Assembly (NCBI RefSeq): GCF_000014185.1
Contig: NC_008148.1
Span: 2,088,001-2,152,000 of the forward strand
DNA: 64,000 bases
Direction of reading: 5' to 3'
From: Rubrobacter xylanophilus DSM 9941
Lineage (GTDB): Bacteria > Actinomycetota > Rubrobacteria > Rubrobacterales > Rubrobacteraceae
Part shown: positions 35,301 to 43,973 of the stretch, in pieces
Layout of the letters: every line of letters starts with the position of its first letter
Numbering within the stretch: position 1 is the stretch's first letter
Made by a program: the position numbers and the translations under genes
The notes under the pieces: generated by a model
The model's database searches: none
The model's input: only the letters and a program-made list of their open reading frames with translations
Told to the model about the DNA's origin: nothing

Positions 35301-36325
35301 GCCCCCCTCCCGGCGAGCCGCCGGCTCACCCGCACGAAGCGCTCCAGCGCCGCAAGCGCCGCCCCGCTCTCCAGCGAGCCCTCAGCCAGACGCACCCCCT
35401 CCTCGATGGAGGGGGCCTTGCCGGCGACGTAGATCGCCGCCCCGGCGTTCAAGACGATCACGTCCCTCGACGCCCCCCGCTCCTCCCCCGAGAGCACGTC
35501 GCGCAGGATGCGGGCGTTCAGGTGGGCGTCCCCGCCGAGCAGCCCGTCCGGGGCGTGGCGGGAGAGCCCGAAGTCCTCCGGCGAGATCTCGTACTCCTCC
35601 ACCCCCCCGCCGCCCACCTCGGCGACCAGCGTGGGGCCGGTCACCGTTATCTCGTCCATCCCGTCCCGCCCGTGCACCACGAGCGCCCGCTCGGCCCCGA
35701 GGCCCTCCAGCGCCTCGGCCATCGGCCGCACGTACCCGGCCGAGAAGACCCCCACCAGCTGCCTCCGGGCCCCGGCGGGGTTGGTGAGCGGCCCCAGCAG
35801 GTTGAAGACCGTCCGGAAGGGCAGCTCCGCCCGCACCGGGGCCACGTGCCTCATCGCCGGGTGGTGGGTGCGGGCGAACATAAACCCGATCCCCGCCTCC
35901 TCGATGCAGCGGGAGACCTGCTCCGGGGAGAGCTCTATCGCCGCGCCCAGCGCCTCCAGCACGTCCGCGCTCCCGGCCCGGCTGGTCGCCGCCCGGTTGC
36001 CGTGCTTGGCGATGACCACCCCCGCCCCCCGCGCGACGAAGGCGGCGGCGGTCGAGACGTTGATGGTCCCCTTGGCGTCGCCGCCGGTCCCGCAGGTGTC
36101 TACGACCCCCTCGGGGGCCCTCACCCGCGCCGCGAAGCGCCGCATCGCGCGGGCGAAGCCCACGATCTCCTGCACCGACTCCCCCCGCACGCGCAGCGCC
36201 GTCAGCAGGGCGGCCGTCGCCTCCGGGCTGGCCCCGCCCTCCATTATCGTCTCCAGCGCCCGCTCGGCCTCCCCCTCGGACAGGGGCTCCCCGGCGGCCG
36301 CCTTGCGCAACGCCTCGCGCAGCAC
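35297..36325 (-). CDS. trpD: Anthranilate phosphoribosyltransferase
   Basis: A 342-residue enzyme adding phosphoribosyl to anthranilate. VDTCGTGGDAKGTINVSTAAA holds the PRPP-binding GTGGD, followed by KHGNRAATSRAGSADVLEALG and RELPFRTVFNLLGPLTNPA-type substrate loop. GTG 36325 starts 2 nt after the trpG stop; the ribosome site is weak, so coupling to trpG is likely. Separate from trpG, not fused. Confidence 0.96.
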   Translation of the reverse strand: MLREALRKAAAGEPLSEGEAERALETIMEGGASPEATAALLTALRVRGESVQEIVGFARAMRRFAARVRAPEGVVDTCGTGGDAKGTINVSTAAAFVARGAGVVIAKHGNRAATSRAGSADVLEALGAAIELSPEQVSRCIEEAGIGFMFARTHHPAMRHVAPVRAELPFRTVFNLLGPLTNPAGARRQLVGVFSAGYVRPMAEALEGLGAERALVVHGRDGMDEITVTGPTLVAEVGGGGVEEYEISPEDFGLSRHAPDGLLGGDAHLNARILRDVLSGEERGASRDVIVLNAGAAIYVAGKAPSIEEGVRLAEGSLESGAALAALERFVRVSRRLAGRGA

Positions 36326-36327
36326 CC

Positions 36328-36894
36328 CTAGCAGCCCTCTAGAAAGTTGCCGAGCAGCCGCATCCCCGCCCCCGTGAGGACGCTCTCCGGGTGGAACTGC
36401 ACCCCCTCCACCGGGTACTCCCTGTGCCGGACCCCCATGATCACGCCGTCCTCCGTGCGGGAGACGACCTCCAGGCACCCCGGCACCGAGCCCGGCTCGA
36501 TGACCAGCGAGTGGTAGCGGGTGGCCTCGAACCCCTGCTCTATCCCCCGGTAGACCCCCCGGCCGTCGTGCAGGATGCGGGAGGTCTTGCCGTGCACCGG
36601 CTCCCCCCGCACGATCCTGGCCCCGAACGCCTGCCCGATGGCCTGGTGGCCCAGGCAGACCCCCAGCACCGGCACCTCGCGCCCCGCCTCCCGGACCAGC
36701 TCCACCGAGACGCCCGCCTCGTTGGGGGTGCACGGCCCCGGCGAGACTACTATCCTGTCTGGATGCAGCTCGGAAACGCCGGCCACCGAGACCTCGTCGT
36801 TGCGCCGCACCAGGACCTCGGCCCCGAGCTCGCCCAGGTACTGGACGAGGTTGTAGGTGAAGGAGTCGTAGTTGTCTATGACCAGAACGCGCAA
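36328..36894 (-). CDS. trpG: Anthranilate synthase glutamine amidotransferase component
   Basis: A 188-residue class-I amidotransferase that supplies ammonia to TrpE. Nucleophile Cys 80 in VLGVCLGHQAIGQAFG, His 168 and Glu 170 in VQFHPES, and the N-terminal VLVIDNYDSFTYNLVQYL. The start is TTG 36894, fixed by alignment with the family N-terminus. No Shine-Dalgarno precedes it and a TAAAAT -10 is 10 nt away, so it may be leaderless. trpE is 19 kb away beside his genes; this subunit could also serve p-aminobenzoate synthesis. Confidence 0.96.
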   Translation of the reverse strand: MRVLVIDNYDSFTYNLVQYLGELGAEVLVRRNDEVSVAGVSELHPDRIVVSPGPCTPNEAGVSVELVREAGREVPVLGVCLGHQAIGQAFGARIVRGEPVHGKTSRILHDGRGVYRGIEQGFEATRYHSLVIEPGSVPGCLEVVSRTEDGVIMGVRHREYPVEGVQFHPESVLTGAGMRLLGNFLEGC

Positions 36895-36904
36895 GGTAAG
36901 GCAG

Positions 36905-36910
36905 ATTTTA
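36905..36910 (-). promoter_or_regulatory. -10 of the trpG-D-C promoter
   Basis: TAAAAT on the minus strand, 10 nt before the TTG start of trpG. The 47-nt region to the divergent cyclodeaminase-like gene must hold both promoters. Confidence 0.45.
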
Positions 36911-36941
36911 GCGGAAAAGCCGCGAGCGTAGGAGGTTTCCC

Positions 36942-37892
36942 ATGCCCCTGATCCTAAACGAAGCAGAGGTTGCCGACCTGCTGGATATGGGCTCTACCCT
37001 GGACGCCGTGGAGGCGGCGCTCAGGGCCCAGGCGGAGGGGAGGGCGACGAACCGCGCCCGGCGCCGGGTGATGATGCCGGGCAGCGGGCTGAACTTCATG
37101 GCCGCGGGCTTCCCGGAGAGCGGGCTCTCGGGGATAAAGGTCTACTCGGTCTCCCGGGGGGGCGCCCGCTTCTACACCATGCTCTTCGACGCCGAGAGCG
37201 GGGAGCTGCTCTGCATCATGCAGTCGGACAAGCTGGGGCAGATGCGCACCGGGGCCGCCAGCGGCGTCTCCGTGCGCCACCTGGCGCGCCCGGACGCCTC
37301 CACCCTGGGGATGTACGGCTCCGGCTGGCAGGCCGAGAGCCAGCTCGAGGCCATCGCCGCCGTCCGCGACCTCTCCCGCGTGATCGTCTACAGCCGCCGC
37401 GAGGAGTCCCGCAAGGAGTTCGCCGCGAGGATGAGCGAGCGGCTCGGCATGGAGGTGGAGACCACCGCGAACGCCGACGAGCCGGCCGCCCAGGACATAG
37501 TGGTCACCATCACCTCCTCCCGGGAGCCGGTGCTCCTGGGGGAGTGGCTCAGGCCGGGGACGCACGTGATCGCCGCGGGCTCCAACTTCCTCTCCAAGAG
37601 CGAGATCGACCCGGAGACGGTGCGCCGGGCGAGCTTCGTGTGCGTGGACTCCCGGGAGGAGCTGGGCCTGGAGGCCGGCGACCTGCTGCGCCCTCTCGAG
37701 TCCGGCGCGATCTTCCCGGAGGCGGTCTACGAGCTGGGGCAGGTGATCGCGGGCCAGGTGCCGGGGCGCCGCGGCCCGGAGGACATCACGCTGTTCGCCA
37801 GCCAGGGGCTGGCCCTGGAGGACATCGCGGCGGCCCGGGTGGTATATGACCGGGCGGTAGCCCAGGACATGGGGCGGGACATAGAGTTTTGA
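36942..37892 (+). CDS. Ornithine cyclodeaminase / mu-crystallin family protein
   Basis: A 316-residue NAD(P)-dependent enzyme. Family features: LILNEAEVADLLDMG at the start, SDKLGQMRTGAASGVSVRHLA (substrate/cofactor loop), and the Rossmann motif GMYGSGWQAESQLEAI (consensus GxGxQA, here GSGWQA). Members are ornithine cyclodeaminases, alanine or other imine reductases; sequence alone does not decide. ATG 36942 has AGGAGG 7 nt upstream. Divergent from trpG and overlapping the next MFS gene. Confidence 0.88.
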   Translation: MPLILNEAEVADLLDMGSTLDAVEAALRAQAEGRATNRARRRVMMPGSGLNFMAAGFPESGLSGIKVYSVSRGGARFYTMLFDAESGELLCIMQSDKLGQMRTGAASGVSVRHLARPDASTLGMYGSGWQAESQLEAIAAVRDLSRVIVYSRREESRKEFAARMSERLGMEVETTANADEPAAQDIVVTITSSREPVLLGEWLRPGTHVIAAGSNFLSKSEIDPETVRRASFVCVDSREELGLEAGDLLRPLESGAIFPEAVYELGQVIAGQVPGRRGPEDITLFASQGLALEDIAAARVVYDRAVAQDMGRDIEF

Positions 37893-39058
37893 GCTCCCCC
37901 GGTCCCGGCCGGGCGGGGAGGCTCCGCTCCGCCCGGCTCGCGGTGCTCGCCGTGTTCTTCCTGAACGGCGTCGTGGTGGCGAGCTGGTTCGTCCGCATCC
38001 CGGCCGTGCAGGAGCGGCTCTCCCTCGGCGAGGGGCCGCTCGGGGTGGCCCTGCTCGGCTCGGCCGCCGGGGCGATGGCGGCGATGCCGGCGGCGGGGTG
38101 GCTGATCCCGCGCTTCGGCAGCCGCCCCGCCGTCCTGGGGTCCGGGCTGGCCCTCTGCGCCTCGCTCCTCCTGCCGGCCCTCGCGCCCGGCCTCCCCGCG
38201 CTCGCGCTCGCCCTGTTCGCGCTCGGCGCGGCCAACGGCGCGCTCGACGTCTCGATGAACGCCCACGGGGTCGCCGTCGAGAAGGGCTACGGCCGCCCGA
38301 TCCTCTCCTCCTTCCACGCCGCCTTCAGCCTCGGCGGGCTCGCGGGCTCGGCGCTCGGCGGCCTCGCCGCCGCCGGGGGGGTAGGGGTCCCCGCCCACTT
38401 CCTGGCCGTCTCCGCCCTCGCGCTCCCGGCGCTCGCCCTCGCCCACCTCTTCCTGCTCCCCGCGGGCGCGGACGCCGGGAGCGGTGGAGGGACCGCCTTC
38501 CGGTGGCCGACGCGGGCGCTCCTGGGCCTCGGCGCCATCTCCTTCTGCGTCCTGCTCGGCGAGGGGGCGGTGGCCGACTGGAGCGCCGTGTACCTGGAGG
38601 ACGCGCTCGGCACGGGGGCGGGGTTCGCCGCCGCGGGCTACGCCGCCTTCTCGCTCGCGATGACCGCCGGGCGCCTCGCCGGGGACCGCCTCACCCGGCG
38701 CCTCGGCCCCGTGGCCCTCGTGCGCTCCGGCGGCGCCCTCGCCGCGGCGGGGCTCGGGGCCTCGCTCGCCCTGGCGCACCCGCTCGCCGCGCTGGCGGGC
38801 TTCGCCTGCGCCGGGCTGGGCTTCTCCGTGGTCTTCCCGATCGCGCTCAGCGCCGCCGGTCACTCCGGGGCGATGCCCTCCGGCTCCGCGATAGCCGCGG
38901 TCTCCACCGCCGGGTACCTCGGCTTCCTCGTCGGCCCGCCGGCCATAGGCTTCCTCGCCGAGCTGCTCGGCCTCGGCGGCGCGCTCTACCTCGTCGCCCT
39001 CCTCAGCGCCACCATAGCCCTGCTCTCCCGCGCGGCCGGGAGCGCCGGAAAAGGGTAG
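37889..39058 (+). CDS. MFS transporter
   Basis: A 389-residue membrane protein with about 12 helices, very rich in Ala, Leu and Gly. The N-half has FLNGVVVASWFVRIPAVQERL and the loop motif PRFGSRPAVLGSG, and the ANGALDVSMNAHGVAVE segment is typical of the YbjJ/fucose-permease-like branch. TTG 37889 overlaps the cyclodeaminase stop (TTGA). The substrate is not deducible; co-transcription hints at an amino acid or its cyclic product. Confidence 0.9.
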   Translation: MSSPGPGRAGRLRSARLAVLAVFFLNGVVVASWFVRIPAVQERLSLGEGPLGVALLGSAAGAMAAMPAAGWLIPRFGSRPAVLGSGLALCASLLLPALAPGLPALALALFALGAANGALDVSMNAHGVAVEKGYGRPILSSFHAAFSLGGLAGSALGGLAAAGGVGVPAHFLAVSALALPALALAHLFLLPAGADAGSGGGTAFRWPTRALLGLGAISFCVLLGEGAVADWSAVYLEDALGTGAGFAAAGYAAFSLAMTAGRLAGDRLTRRLGPVALVRSGGALAAAGLGASLALAHPLAALAGFACAGLGFSVVFPIALSAAGHSGAMPSGSAIAAVSTAGYLGFLVGPPAIGFLAELLGLGGALYLVALLSATIALLSRAAGSAGKG

Positions 39059-39068
39059 GGATCCCGCC

Positions 39069-39074
39069 TAGAAT
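39069..39074 (+). promoter_or_regulatory. -10 upstream of the GH31 gene
   Basis: TAGAAT in the context GCCTAGAATCCC, 10 nt after the MFS stop. The predicted leader is about 38 nt and carries the GGAGGGAGG ribosome site. Confidence 0.5.
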
Positions 39075-39118
39075 CCCCTACTCGTGGACCGATAACGCCG
39101 ACCGGAGGGAGGCACCCT

Positions 39119-41530
39119 GTGACCGAGACCTACGAGGACCGCCCGAGGACCGGAGGGGACTACGAGCCGCTCGGCGCCGCGCAGCCCGCCGGGCAGAAAG
39201 AGAACGCCCTGCGCCTGCGCGCCGGCTCCGCCACCGTCGAGGTCGCCGCGCTCGCCCCCGACCTCTTCCGGGTCGGCGCCTTTTTCGACGGCCGGCCGCC
39301 GGAGTACGCCTCGGAGGCCGTCGCCGCGCCGGAGGGGGAGCCGGTCCCGGTCTCCGTGCACCAGAGGGGGGAGGGGCTCGCGCTCTCCACCCCCGAGGCG
39401 GAGGCCCGCATCTCCCTCTCCCCCCTCCGCATGAGCTTCGCCGACAGCTCCGGGCGCACCTTCTGCGCCGACGACCCCGAGCTGGGGATGGGGGTGGTCC
39501 GGGGGGGCTCCCCCGCAGGCGACCCCGTGGCGCTCTACAAGCGCCGCGAGGAGGGCGAGCGCTACTTCGGCTGCGGGGAGCGCACCAGCGGGCTGGAGAA
39601 GACCGGCTCCTACCAGGTCTTCTGGAACGTCGACCCCCCGGCGGGCCACACCGCCGCCTTCAACAACCTCTACACCTCCATCCCCTTCCTCCTCTCCCTG
39701 CGCGGCGGGCGGGCATACGGCCTCCTCTTCGACAACACCCGCCGGGTGGAGTTCGACCTGGCCAGGGAGGACCCGGCGCGGATCCGTCTGGGGGCCGAGG
39801 GCGGCGACATCGTCTACTACGTCTTCTGCGGCCCCACCCCCCGGAGGGTGCTCGAGCGCTACACCTGGCTCACCGGGCGGACGCCCATGCCGCCGCTGTG
39901 GGCCCTGGGCAACCAGCAGAGCCGCTGGAGCTACGCGGACGAGGAGGAGGTGCGCCGCATCTCCCGCGCCTTCCGCGAGCGGGACATCCCCTGCGACGTC
40001 CTCTACCTGGACATAGACTACATGGACGGCTACCGGGTCTTCACCTGGGACCGCGACCGCTTCCCCGACCCGCGGGGGCTCATCTCCGAGCTCGGGGAGG
40101 AGGGCTTCCGGGTGGTCGCCATCGTGGACCCCGGCGTGAAGGTGGACGAGAACTACCCCGTCTACACCGAGGGCAGGGAGAACGGCTTCTACTGCCTGAC
40201 GCCCGGCGGCGAGGAGTACCGCAACGCCGTCTGGCCCGGGGTGTGCGCCTTCCCGGACTTCACCAGCGCGCGGGTCAGGGAGTGGTGGGGCGGGAACCAC
40301 CGGGCCCTGCTCGACGAGGGGGTCTCCGGGGTCTGGTGCGACATGAACGAGCCCTCGCTCTTCATCCCCGAGCACTCCACCATGCCCCCCGACGTAGTGC
40401 ACCCCGGCGACGGCCGGCCGCGTCTGCACGGCGAGGTGCACAACACCTACGGCTCGCTCATGGCCCGCGCCGCCCGCGAGGGCCTGCTCGGGCTGCGGCC
40501 CGGAGAGCGGCCGTTCGTCATCACGCGGGCCGGCTACGCCGGGCTGCAGCGCCACGCCCTGCAGTGGACCGGGGACAACTCCTCCTGGTGGGAGCACCTC
40601 TGGATGGCCATGCCCCAGCTGCAGAACCTGGGGCTCTCCGGGGTCGCCTTCTGCGGGGTGGACGTGGGCGGCTTCTTCGGCGACTGCGACGGGGAGCTGC
40701 TGGCCCGCTTCACCGAGTTCGGCGTCCTGCAGCCCTTCTGCCGCAACCACTCGGCCAAGGGCACCGTCCCGCAGGAGCCCTGGGCCTTCGGCGAGCCCTA
40801 CGAGTCGGTGTGCCGCAAGATGATAAAGCTCCGCTACCGCCTGCTGCCCTACCTCTACACCCTCTTCGAGGAGTGCCACCGCACCGGCGCCCCCATCCTG
40901 CGGCCCCTGCTCTTCGAGTTCCCGGAGGACGAGACCACCTACGCCGCGGACGACGAGTTCATGCTGGGCGGCGCGCTGCTGGCGGCCCCCATCACCCGCC
41001 CCGGCATCGAGCACCGGCACGTCTACCTGCCGGAGGGCACCTGGTTCCACTTCTGGAGCGGGGAGCGCTTCGAGGGGCCCGCGCACATCCTCGCCCACGC
41101 CCCGCTCGGCGAGCCCGCCCTCTACGCGAGGGCGAACGCGGCCCTGCCCCTCGGGCCGGAGAAGAGCCACACCGGCGAGCGCCCCGCGGAGGACTCGCTG
41201 ACGCTCCTGATCCACGCGGCCGAGGGCTCGGGCTCCTCGGCGCTCTACGAGGACGAGGGGGACGGCTTCGCCTACCGGGAGGGGGTCTACGCCCGGCGCG
41301 AGATCTCCTGCCGGCGCGCCGGCGGGCGCATCACCGTGCGGCTGGGGGAGCGCGAGGGATCCTACGACCCGGGACGGCGGGAGGTCGTGCTGGACGTCCG
41401 CGGCATACGGGGCGCGCGCAGGGCAACGGTGAACGGCGAGGAGCGCCCGCTTCGCCTCGGGGAGGGCCGGGTAGCGGTGGCGCTGGAGGAGCGGCCCGGG
41501 GAGACCGTCGTCGAGATCGAGGCTACTTGA
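39119..41530 (+). CDS. Alpha-glucosidase, glycoside hydrolase family 31
   Basis: An 803-residue cytoplasmic (no signal peptide) retaining glycosidase. An N-terminal beta-sandwich of about 250 residues is followed by the TIM barrel with YLDIDYMDGYRVFTWD (297-311), nucleophile Asp 408 in GVWCDMNEPS, acid/base Asp 486 in WTGDNSSWW, and the usual C-terminal sheets. Likely to hydrolyse terminal alpha-glucosides from maltose-type oligosaccharides. GTG 39119 follows GGAGGGAGGCACCCT. Its stop overlaps that of the convergent SDR gene by 8 bp. Confidence 0.94.
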   Translation: MTETYEDRPRTGGDYEPLGAAQPAGQKENALRLRAGSATVEVAALAPDLFRVGAFFDGRPPEYASEAVAAPEGEPVPVSVHQRGEGLALSTPEAEARISLSPLRMSFADSSGRTFCADDPELGMGVVRGGSPAGDPVALYKRREEGERYFGCGERTSGLEKTGSYQVFWNVDPPAGHTAAFNNLYTSIPFLLSLRGGRAYGLLFDNTRRVEFDLAREDPARIRLGAEGGDIVYYVFCGPTPRRVLERYTWLTGRTPMPPLWALGNQQSRWSYADEEEVRRISRAFRERDIPCDVLYLDIDYMDGYRVFTWDRDRFPDPRGLISELGEEGFRVVAIVDPGVKVDENYPVYTEGRENGFYCLTPGGEEYRNAVWPGVCAFPDFTSARVREWWGGNHRALLDEGVSGVWCDMNEPSLFIPEHSTMPPDVVHPGDGRPRLHGEVHNTYGSLMARAAREGLLGLRPGERPFVITRAGYAGLQRHALQWTGDNSSWWEHLWMAMPQLQNLGLSGVAFCGVDVGGFFGDCDGELLARFTEFGVLQPFCRNHSAKGTVPQEPWAFGEPYESVCRKMIKLRYRLLPYLYTLFEECHRTGAPILRPLLFEFPEDETTYAADDEFMLGGALLAAPITRPGIEHRHVYLPEGTWFHFWSGERFEGPAHILAHAPLGEPALYARANAALPLGPEKSHTGERPAEDSLTLLIHAAEGSGSSALYEDEGDGFAYREGVYARREISCRRAGGRITVRLGEREGSYDPGRREVVLDVRGIRGARRATVNGEERPLRLGEGRVAVALEERPGETVVEIEAT

Positions 41531-42275
41531 ACTCCGCGTAGCCGTCGTCGGTCATGACCACCGAGCCGTTTATGGCGTCGGCCTCGTCGGTGGCGAGCAG
41601 GGCGACCGCCCCGGCGATCTGCTCGGGGGTCTGGAGCCGGCGGCGCATCTGGCCGCGGGCCAGCCTCTCGCCGAGCCCCATGTCCTTGTAGCCCTGGATG
41701 ATGGGGGTGTCCACCCCGCCCGGGGCGATGGCGACGACCCTTATGCCGTGCGGGGCGAGCTCCAGCGCCGCCGCCTGGGTCATCATCTTGACCGCCCCCT
41801 TGGCGGCGTGGTAGCCGATGACCCCCGGCGAGGCGAGGAAGGCGTAGACCGAGGCGGTGTTGATGATCAAGCCGGGGTTCTTCAGGGCGACCATCTTTCT
41901 CCCGGCGGCGAGTATCCCGTAGTAGACGCCGTACTGGTTCACCCGGACCACCCGGTCGTAGTGCTCGGGCTCGTGCTCCAGCAGGGGGGCGTAGTGCCCG
42001 ATGCCGGCGTTGTTGAACATCACGTCGAGGGTGCCGTACTCCCCGACCGCCCGCTCGACGGCGTCCTCCACCTGCGCGAACTCCGAGACGTCGGTCCGGA
42101 CGAAGACCGCCTCGCCCCCGAGGCTGCGCACCTCCCGGACCACCCCCTCCCCGCCGCGCTCGTCGAGCTCGGCGGCGACGACCCGGGCCCCCTCGCGGGC
42201 GAACTTGAGCGCGGTGGCCCGGCCTATGCCGCTTCCGGCCCCCGTGATGACCGCGACCTTCCCCTCGAGCATCAT
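41523..42275 (-). CDS. Short-chain dehydrogenase/reductase (SDR)
   Basis: A 250-residue classical SDR. Cofactor motif TGAGSGIGRATALKFA at 10-25, NNAG (NAGIGHYAP), catalytic Ser in INTASVYAFLASPG, and YHAAKGAV (Tyr-Lys). The Glu/Leu context after the second strand (AAELDERGG) suggests NAD preference. ATG 42275 overlaps the HAD gene stop (ATGA), so the two are coupled. Substrate unknown. Confidence 0.92.
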   Translation of the reverse strand: MMLEGKVAVITGAGSGIGRATALKFAREGARVVAAELDERGGEGVVREVRSLGGEAVFVRTDVSEFAQVEDAVERAVGEYGTLDVMFNNAGIGHYAPLLEHEPEHYDRVVRVNQYGVYYGILAAGRKMVALKNPGLIINTASVYAFLASPGVIGYHAAKGAVKMMTQAAALELAPHGIRVVAIAPGGVDTPIIQGYKDMGLGERLARGQMRRRLQTPEQIAGAVALLATDEADAINGSVVMTDDGYAEFK

Positions 42276-42967
42276 CCCTCTCTGCCTGCCCCCCTTCCGG
42301 AAGACCGCGCCCCGCCGCCCCGGCCGTCCAGCAGAGCGCCGAGGCGCGGGTCGGTGAAGTCCTCCACCACCATGAACGCCCCGAGCGCCTCCAGCCTGGA
42401 GGGGTCGTGGGTGGAGGCGACGCCCACCACGGGCACCCCGGCGGCCACCGCAGCCCGCAGGCCGGAGGGGGAGTCCTCGAAGGCCACGGCCTCCCCCGGG
42501 GCCACCCCGAGCAGGCGCAGCGCCCGCCGGTAGGGGGCGGGGTCCGGCTTTCCCGCCCCGGCGTCCTCGGCGAGGACCACCGGGTCGAAGCAGCCCTCGA
42601 GCCCGAGCGCCCGGAGGACCGCAAGCGCGTTCTCGCGCGGCGCGTTGGTGACGAGCGCCACCCGGCGCCCCCCCTCCCGCGCCCGTTCGACGAACCGCAC
42701 GAGCCCCGGCAGCGGCTCCAGCTCCCCCACCCGGCGGCGGAAGTCCTCCTCCTTGGCCTCTATGATCCTCCGGCGCTCCTCCTCGGAGAGCTGGGGAAGA
42801 AGCTCGGCGGCGATCTCGGGGTTGAGCCGCCCGCTGATCCGCTCCTGGTAGAAGCCCCAGTCGGCCTCGTAGCCGTGGGAGGCCAGTATGCCGGCCCAGG
42901 CGGGGTAGTGGACGGAGTCGGTCTCGGCGAGGGTCCCGTCGAGGTCGAAGAGCAGCGCCCGGACCAC
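42272..42967 (-). CDS. HAD-superfamily sugar phosphatase/phosphomutase
   Basis: A 231-residue HAD subfamily IA protein. Motif I FDLDGTLAETDS (Asp 8, Asp 10), motif II VALVTNAPRENA, motif III Lys in GAGKPDPAPYRRAL and motif IV AFEDSPSGLRAA. The cap region WAGILASHGYEAD and the KPDPxPYxxAL context are shared by beta-phosphoglucomutases and phosphoglycolate phosphatases. Next to an SDR and convergent to a GH31 glucosidase, so a role in sugar metabolism is possible. Confidence 0.9.
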   Translation of the reverse strand: MVRALLFDLDGTLAETDSVHYPAWAGILASHGYEADWGFYQERISGRLNPEIAAELLPQLSEEERRRIIEAKEEDFRRRVGELEPLPGLVRFVERAREGGRRVALVTNAPRENALAVLRALGLEGCFDPVVLAEDAGAGKPDPAPYRRALRLLGVAPGEAVAFEDSPSGLRAAVAAGVPVVGVASTHDPSRLEALGAFMVVEDFTDPRLGALLDGRGGGARSSGRGAGREG

Positions 42968-43330
42968 CTAGTACCCCCCGTAGAGGACCATGTTGAGCGC
43001 CCGGGTGACGATGAGCAGGGCCCCCAGGTAGAGGAGGATGAAGAGGTGGCCCCGCTCGCGGCGCCTGCGCAGGGGGCTGGTCTTGTACTCGGCCATCCCC
43101 AGGACGAGCCCGACGGCGCACAGACCCCAGATCCAGTAGAACGCCAGGTAGCGGGCGAAGTCCCCCTGGTGGGGCCTCACGGTGGCCCAGAGAAAGGCGA
43201 GGGTGACGAGGGCCGCCAGCGAGAGCGAGGAGACGAAGAACACCCGGTTCTTGCGGCTCCTGCGCCCCCAGGCGAGCCAGCTGGAGACGGCGCCCCGAAG
43301 GCCCCTCCGTGTGCCGCGCGTGGCCTCCAC
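42968..43330 (-). CDS. Small membrane protein of unknown function
   Basis: About 120 residues with three or four membrane helices (FVSSLSLAALVTLAFLWATV, YLAFYWIWGLCAVGLVLGM, HLFILLYLGALLIVTRALNM) and a very basic N-terminus (RGTRRGLRGA). The GTG at 43330 is 7 nt from a TGC-TAACAT extended -10 and has no Shine-Dalgarno, so a leaderless start there is likelier than a start at 43387. Its stop codon adjoins the HAD gene start, so the three genes probably form one unit. No family recognised. Confidence 0.7.
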   Translation of the reverse strand: MEATRGTRRGLRGAVSSWLAWGRRSRKNRVFFVSSLSLAALVTLAFLWATVRPHQGDFARYLAFYWIWGLCAVGLVLGMAEYKTSPLRRRRERGHLFILLYLGALLIVTRALNMVLYGGY

Positions 43331-43337
43331 GCCGGAT

Positions 43338-43346
43338 ATGTTAGCA
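43338..43346 (-). promoter_or_regulatory. Extended -10 of a probably leaderless gene
   Basis: Minus strand TG-C-TAACAT, -10 at 43338-43343, 7 nt before GTG 43330. Confidence 0.5.
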
Positions 43347-43379
43347 GCCGGGATTCCCCCGCACGGTAAAACGGTTCGC

Positions 43380-43868
43380 TCAGCCACCCTTCACCCGGGC
43401 GACCTTCCCGCCGGTCATCTCGACCAGCTCGCGGGGGTGCAGCCCGAAGACCGCGTACGGGTGCCCGGCGGCGGCCCAGACCCTCTCGTAGAGCATCAGG
43501 TCCTCGTCCACGAGGGCGGCCGGCTCCTCCCGGTGGCCGAGCGGCGGCACCCCGCCGATGGAGAAGCCCGTCCTTTCCTTGACGAAGGCGGCGTCGGCCT
43601 TCTCGACCGGCTCGCCGAGGAGCTCCGCCACCCTCCCCTCGTCGACCCGGTTGGCCCCGCTGGCGACCACGAGCACCGGGCGCCCGGTGCGGGCGCCCCG
43701 GAAGACGAGGGACTTGACGATCTGGCCGACCTCGCAGCCCAGGGCCTCGGCCGCCTCGGCGGCGCTGCGGGCGGTCTTCTCCAGCTCGACGATCCGGTGC
43801 GAGAACCCCCGGGCCTCGAGCGCCCTGCGCACCCGCTCCGGGCCCGGGCCAAGCCTGCCGCGCTGCAA
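43380..43868 (-). CDS. YbaK/ProX-type aminoacyl-tRNA deacylase
   Basis: A 162-residue protein of the YbaK/aminoacyl-tRNA editing family that removes wrongly attached amino acids from tRNA. Seen are VGQIVKSLVFRGARTGRPVLVVASGANRVD (with the conserved Lys in QIVKSL), TGFSIGGVPPLGH and the terminal GLHPRELVEMTGGKVARV. TTG 43868 is preceded by AAAAAGGAGGGG, a strong ribosome site; no ATG is available. Divergent from the serine hydrolase. Confidence 0.9.
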   Translation of the reverse strand: MQRGRLGPGPERVRRALEARGFSHRIVELEKTARSAAEAAEALGCEVGQIVKSLVFRGARTGRPVLVVASGANRVDEGRVAELLGEPVEKADAAFVKERTGFSIGGVPPLGHREEPAALVDEDLMLYERVWAAAGHPYAVFGLHPRELVEMTGGKVARVKGG

Positions 43869-43933
43869 CCTCTGTCCCCTCCTTTTTCTTCTGAGGTTAC
43901 AACAACATCGTCCTCCCCGCCGCGGGCCCGTGA

Positions 43934-43939
43934 GATAAT
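43934..43939 (+). promoter_or_regulatory. -10 of the serine hydrolase gene
   Basis: GATAAT in the context GTGAGATAATG, 34 nt before the start codon, which has its own GGAGG. No clear -35. Confidence 0.4.
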
Positions 43940-43973
43940 GTCCCTCCGAGGAACCGGGGAAGGAGGCAAGAGG

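Noticed and set aside
38098-41541. A 1147-codon frame spanning the MFS and GH31 genes
   Set aside because: Arg/Pro/Gly-rich low-complexity translation typical of an out-of-frame reading of GC-rich genes; it overlaps two well-supported genes.
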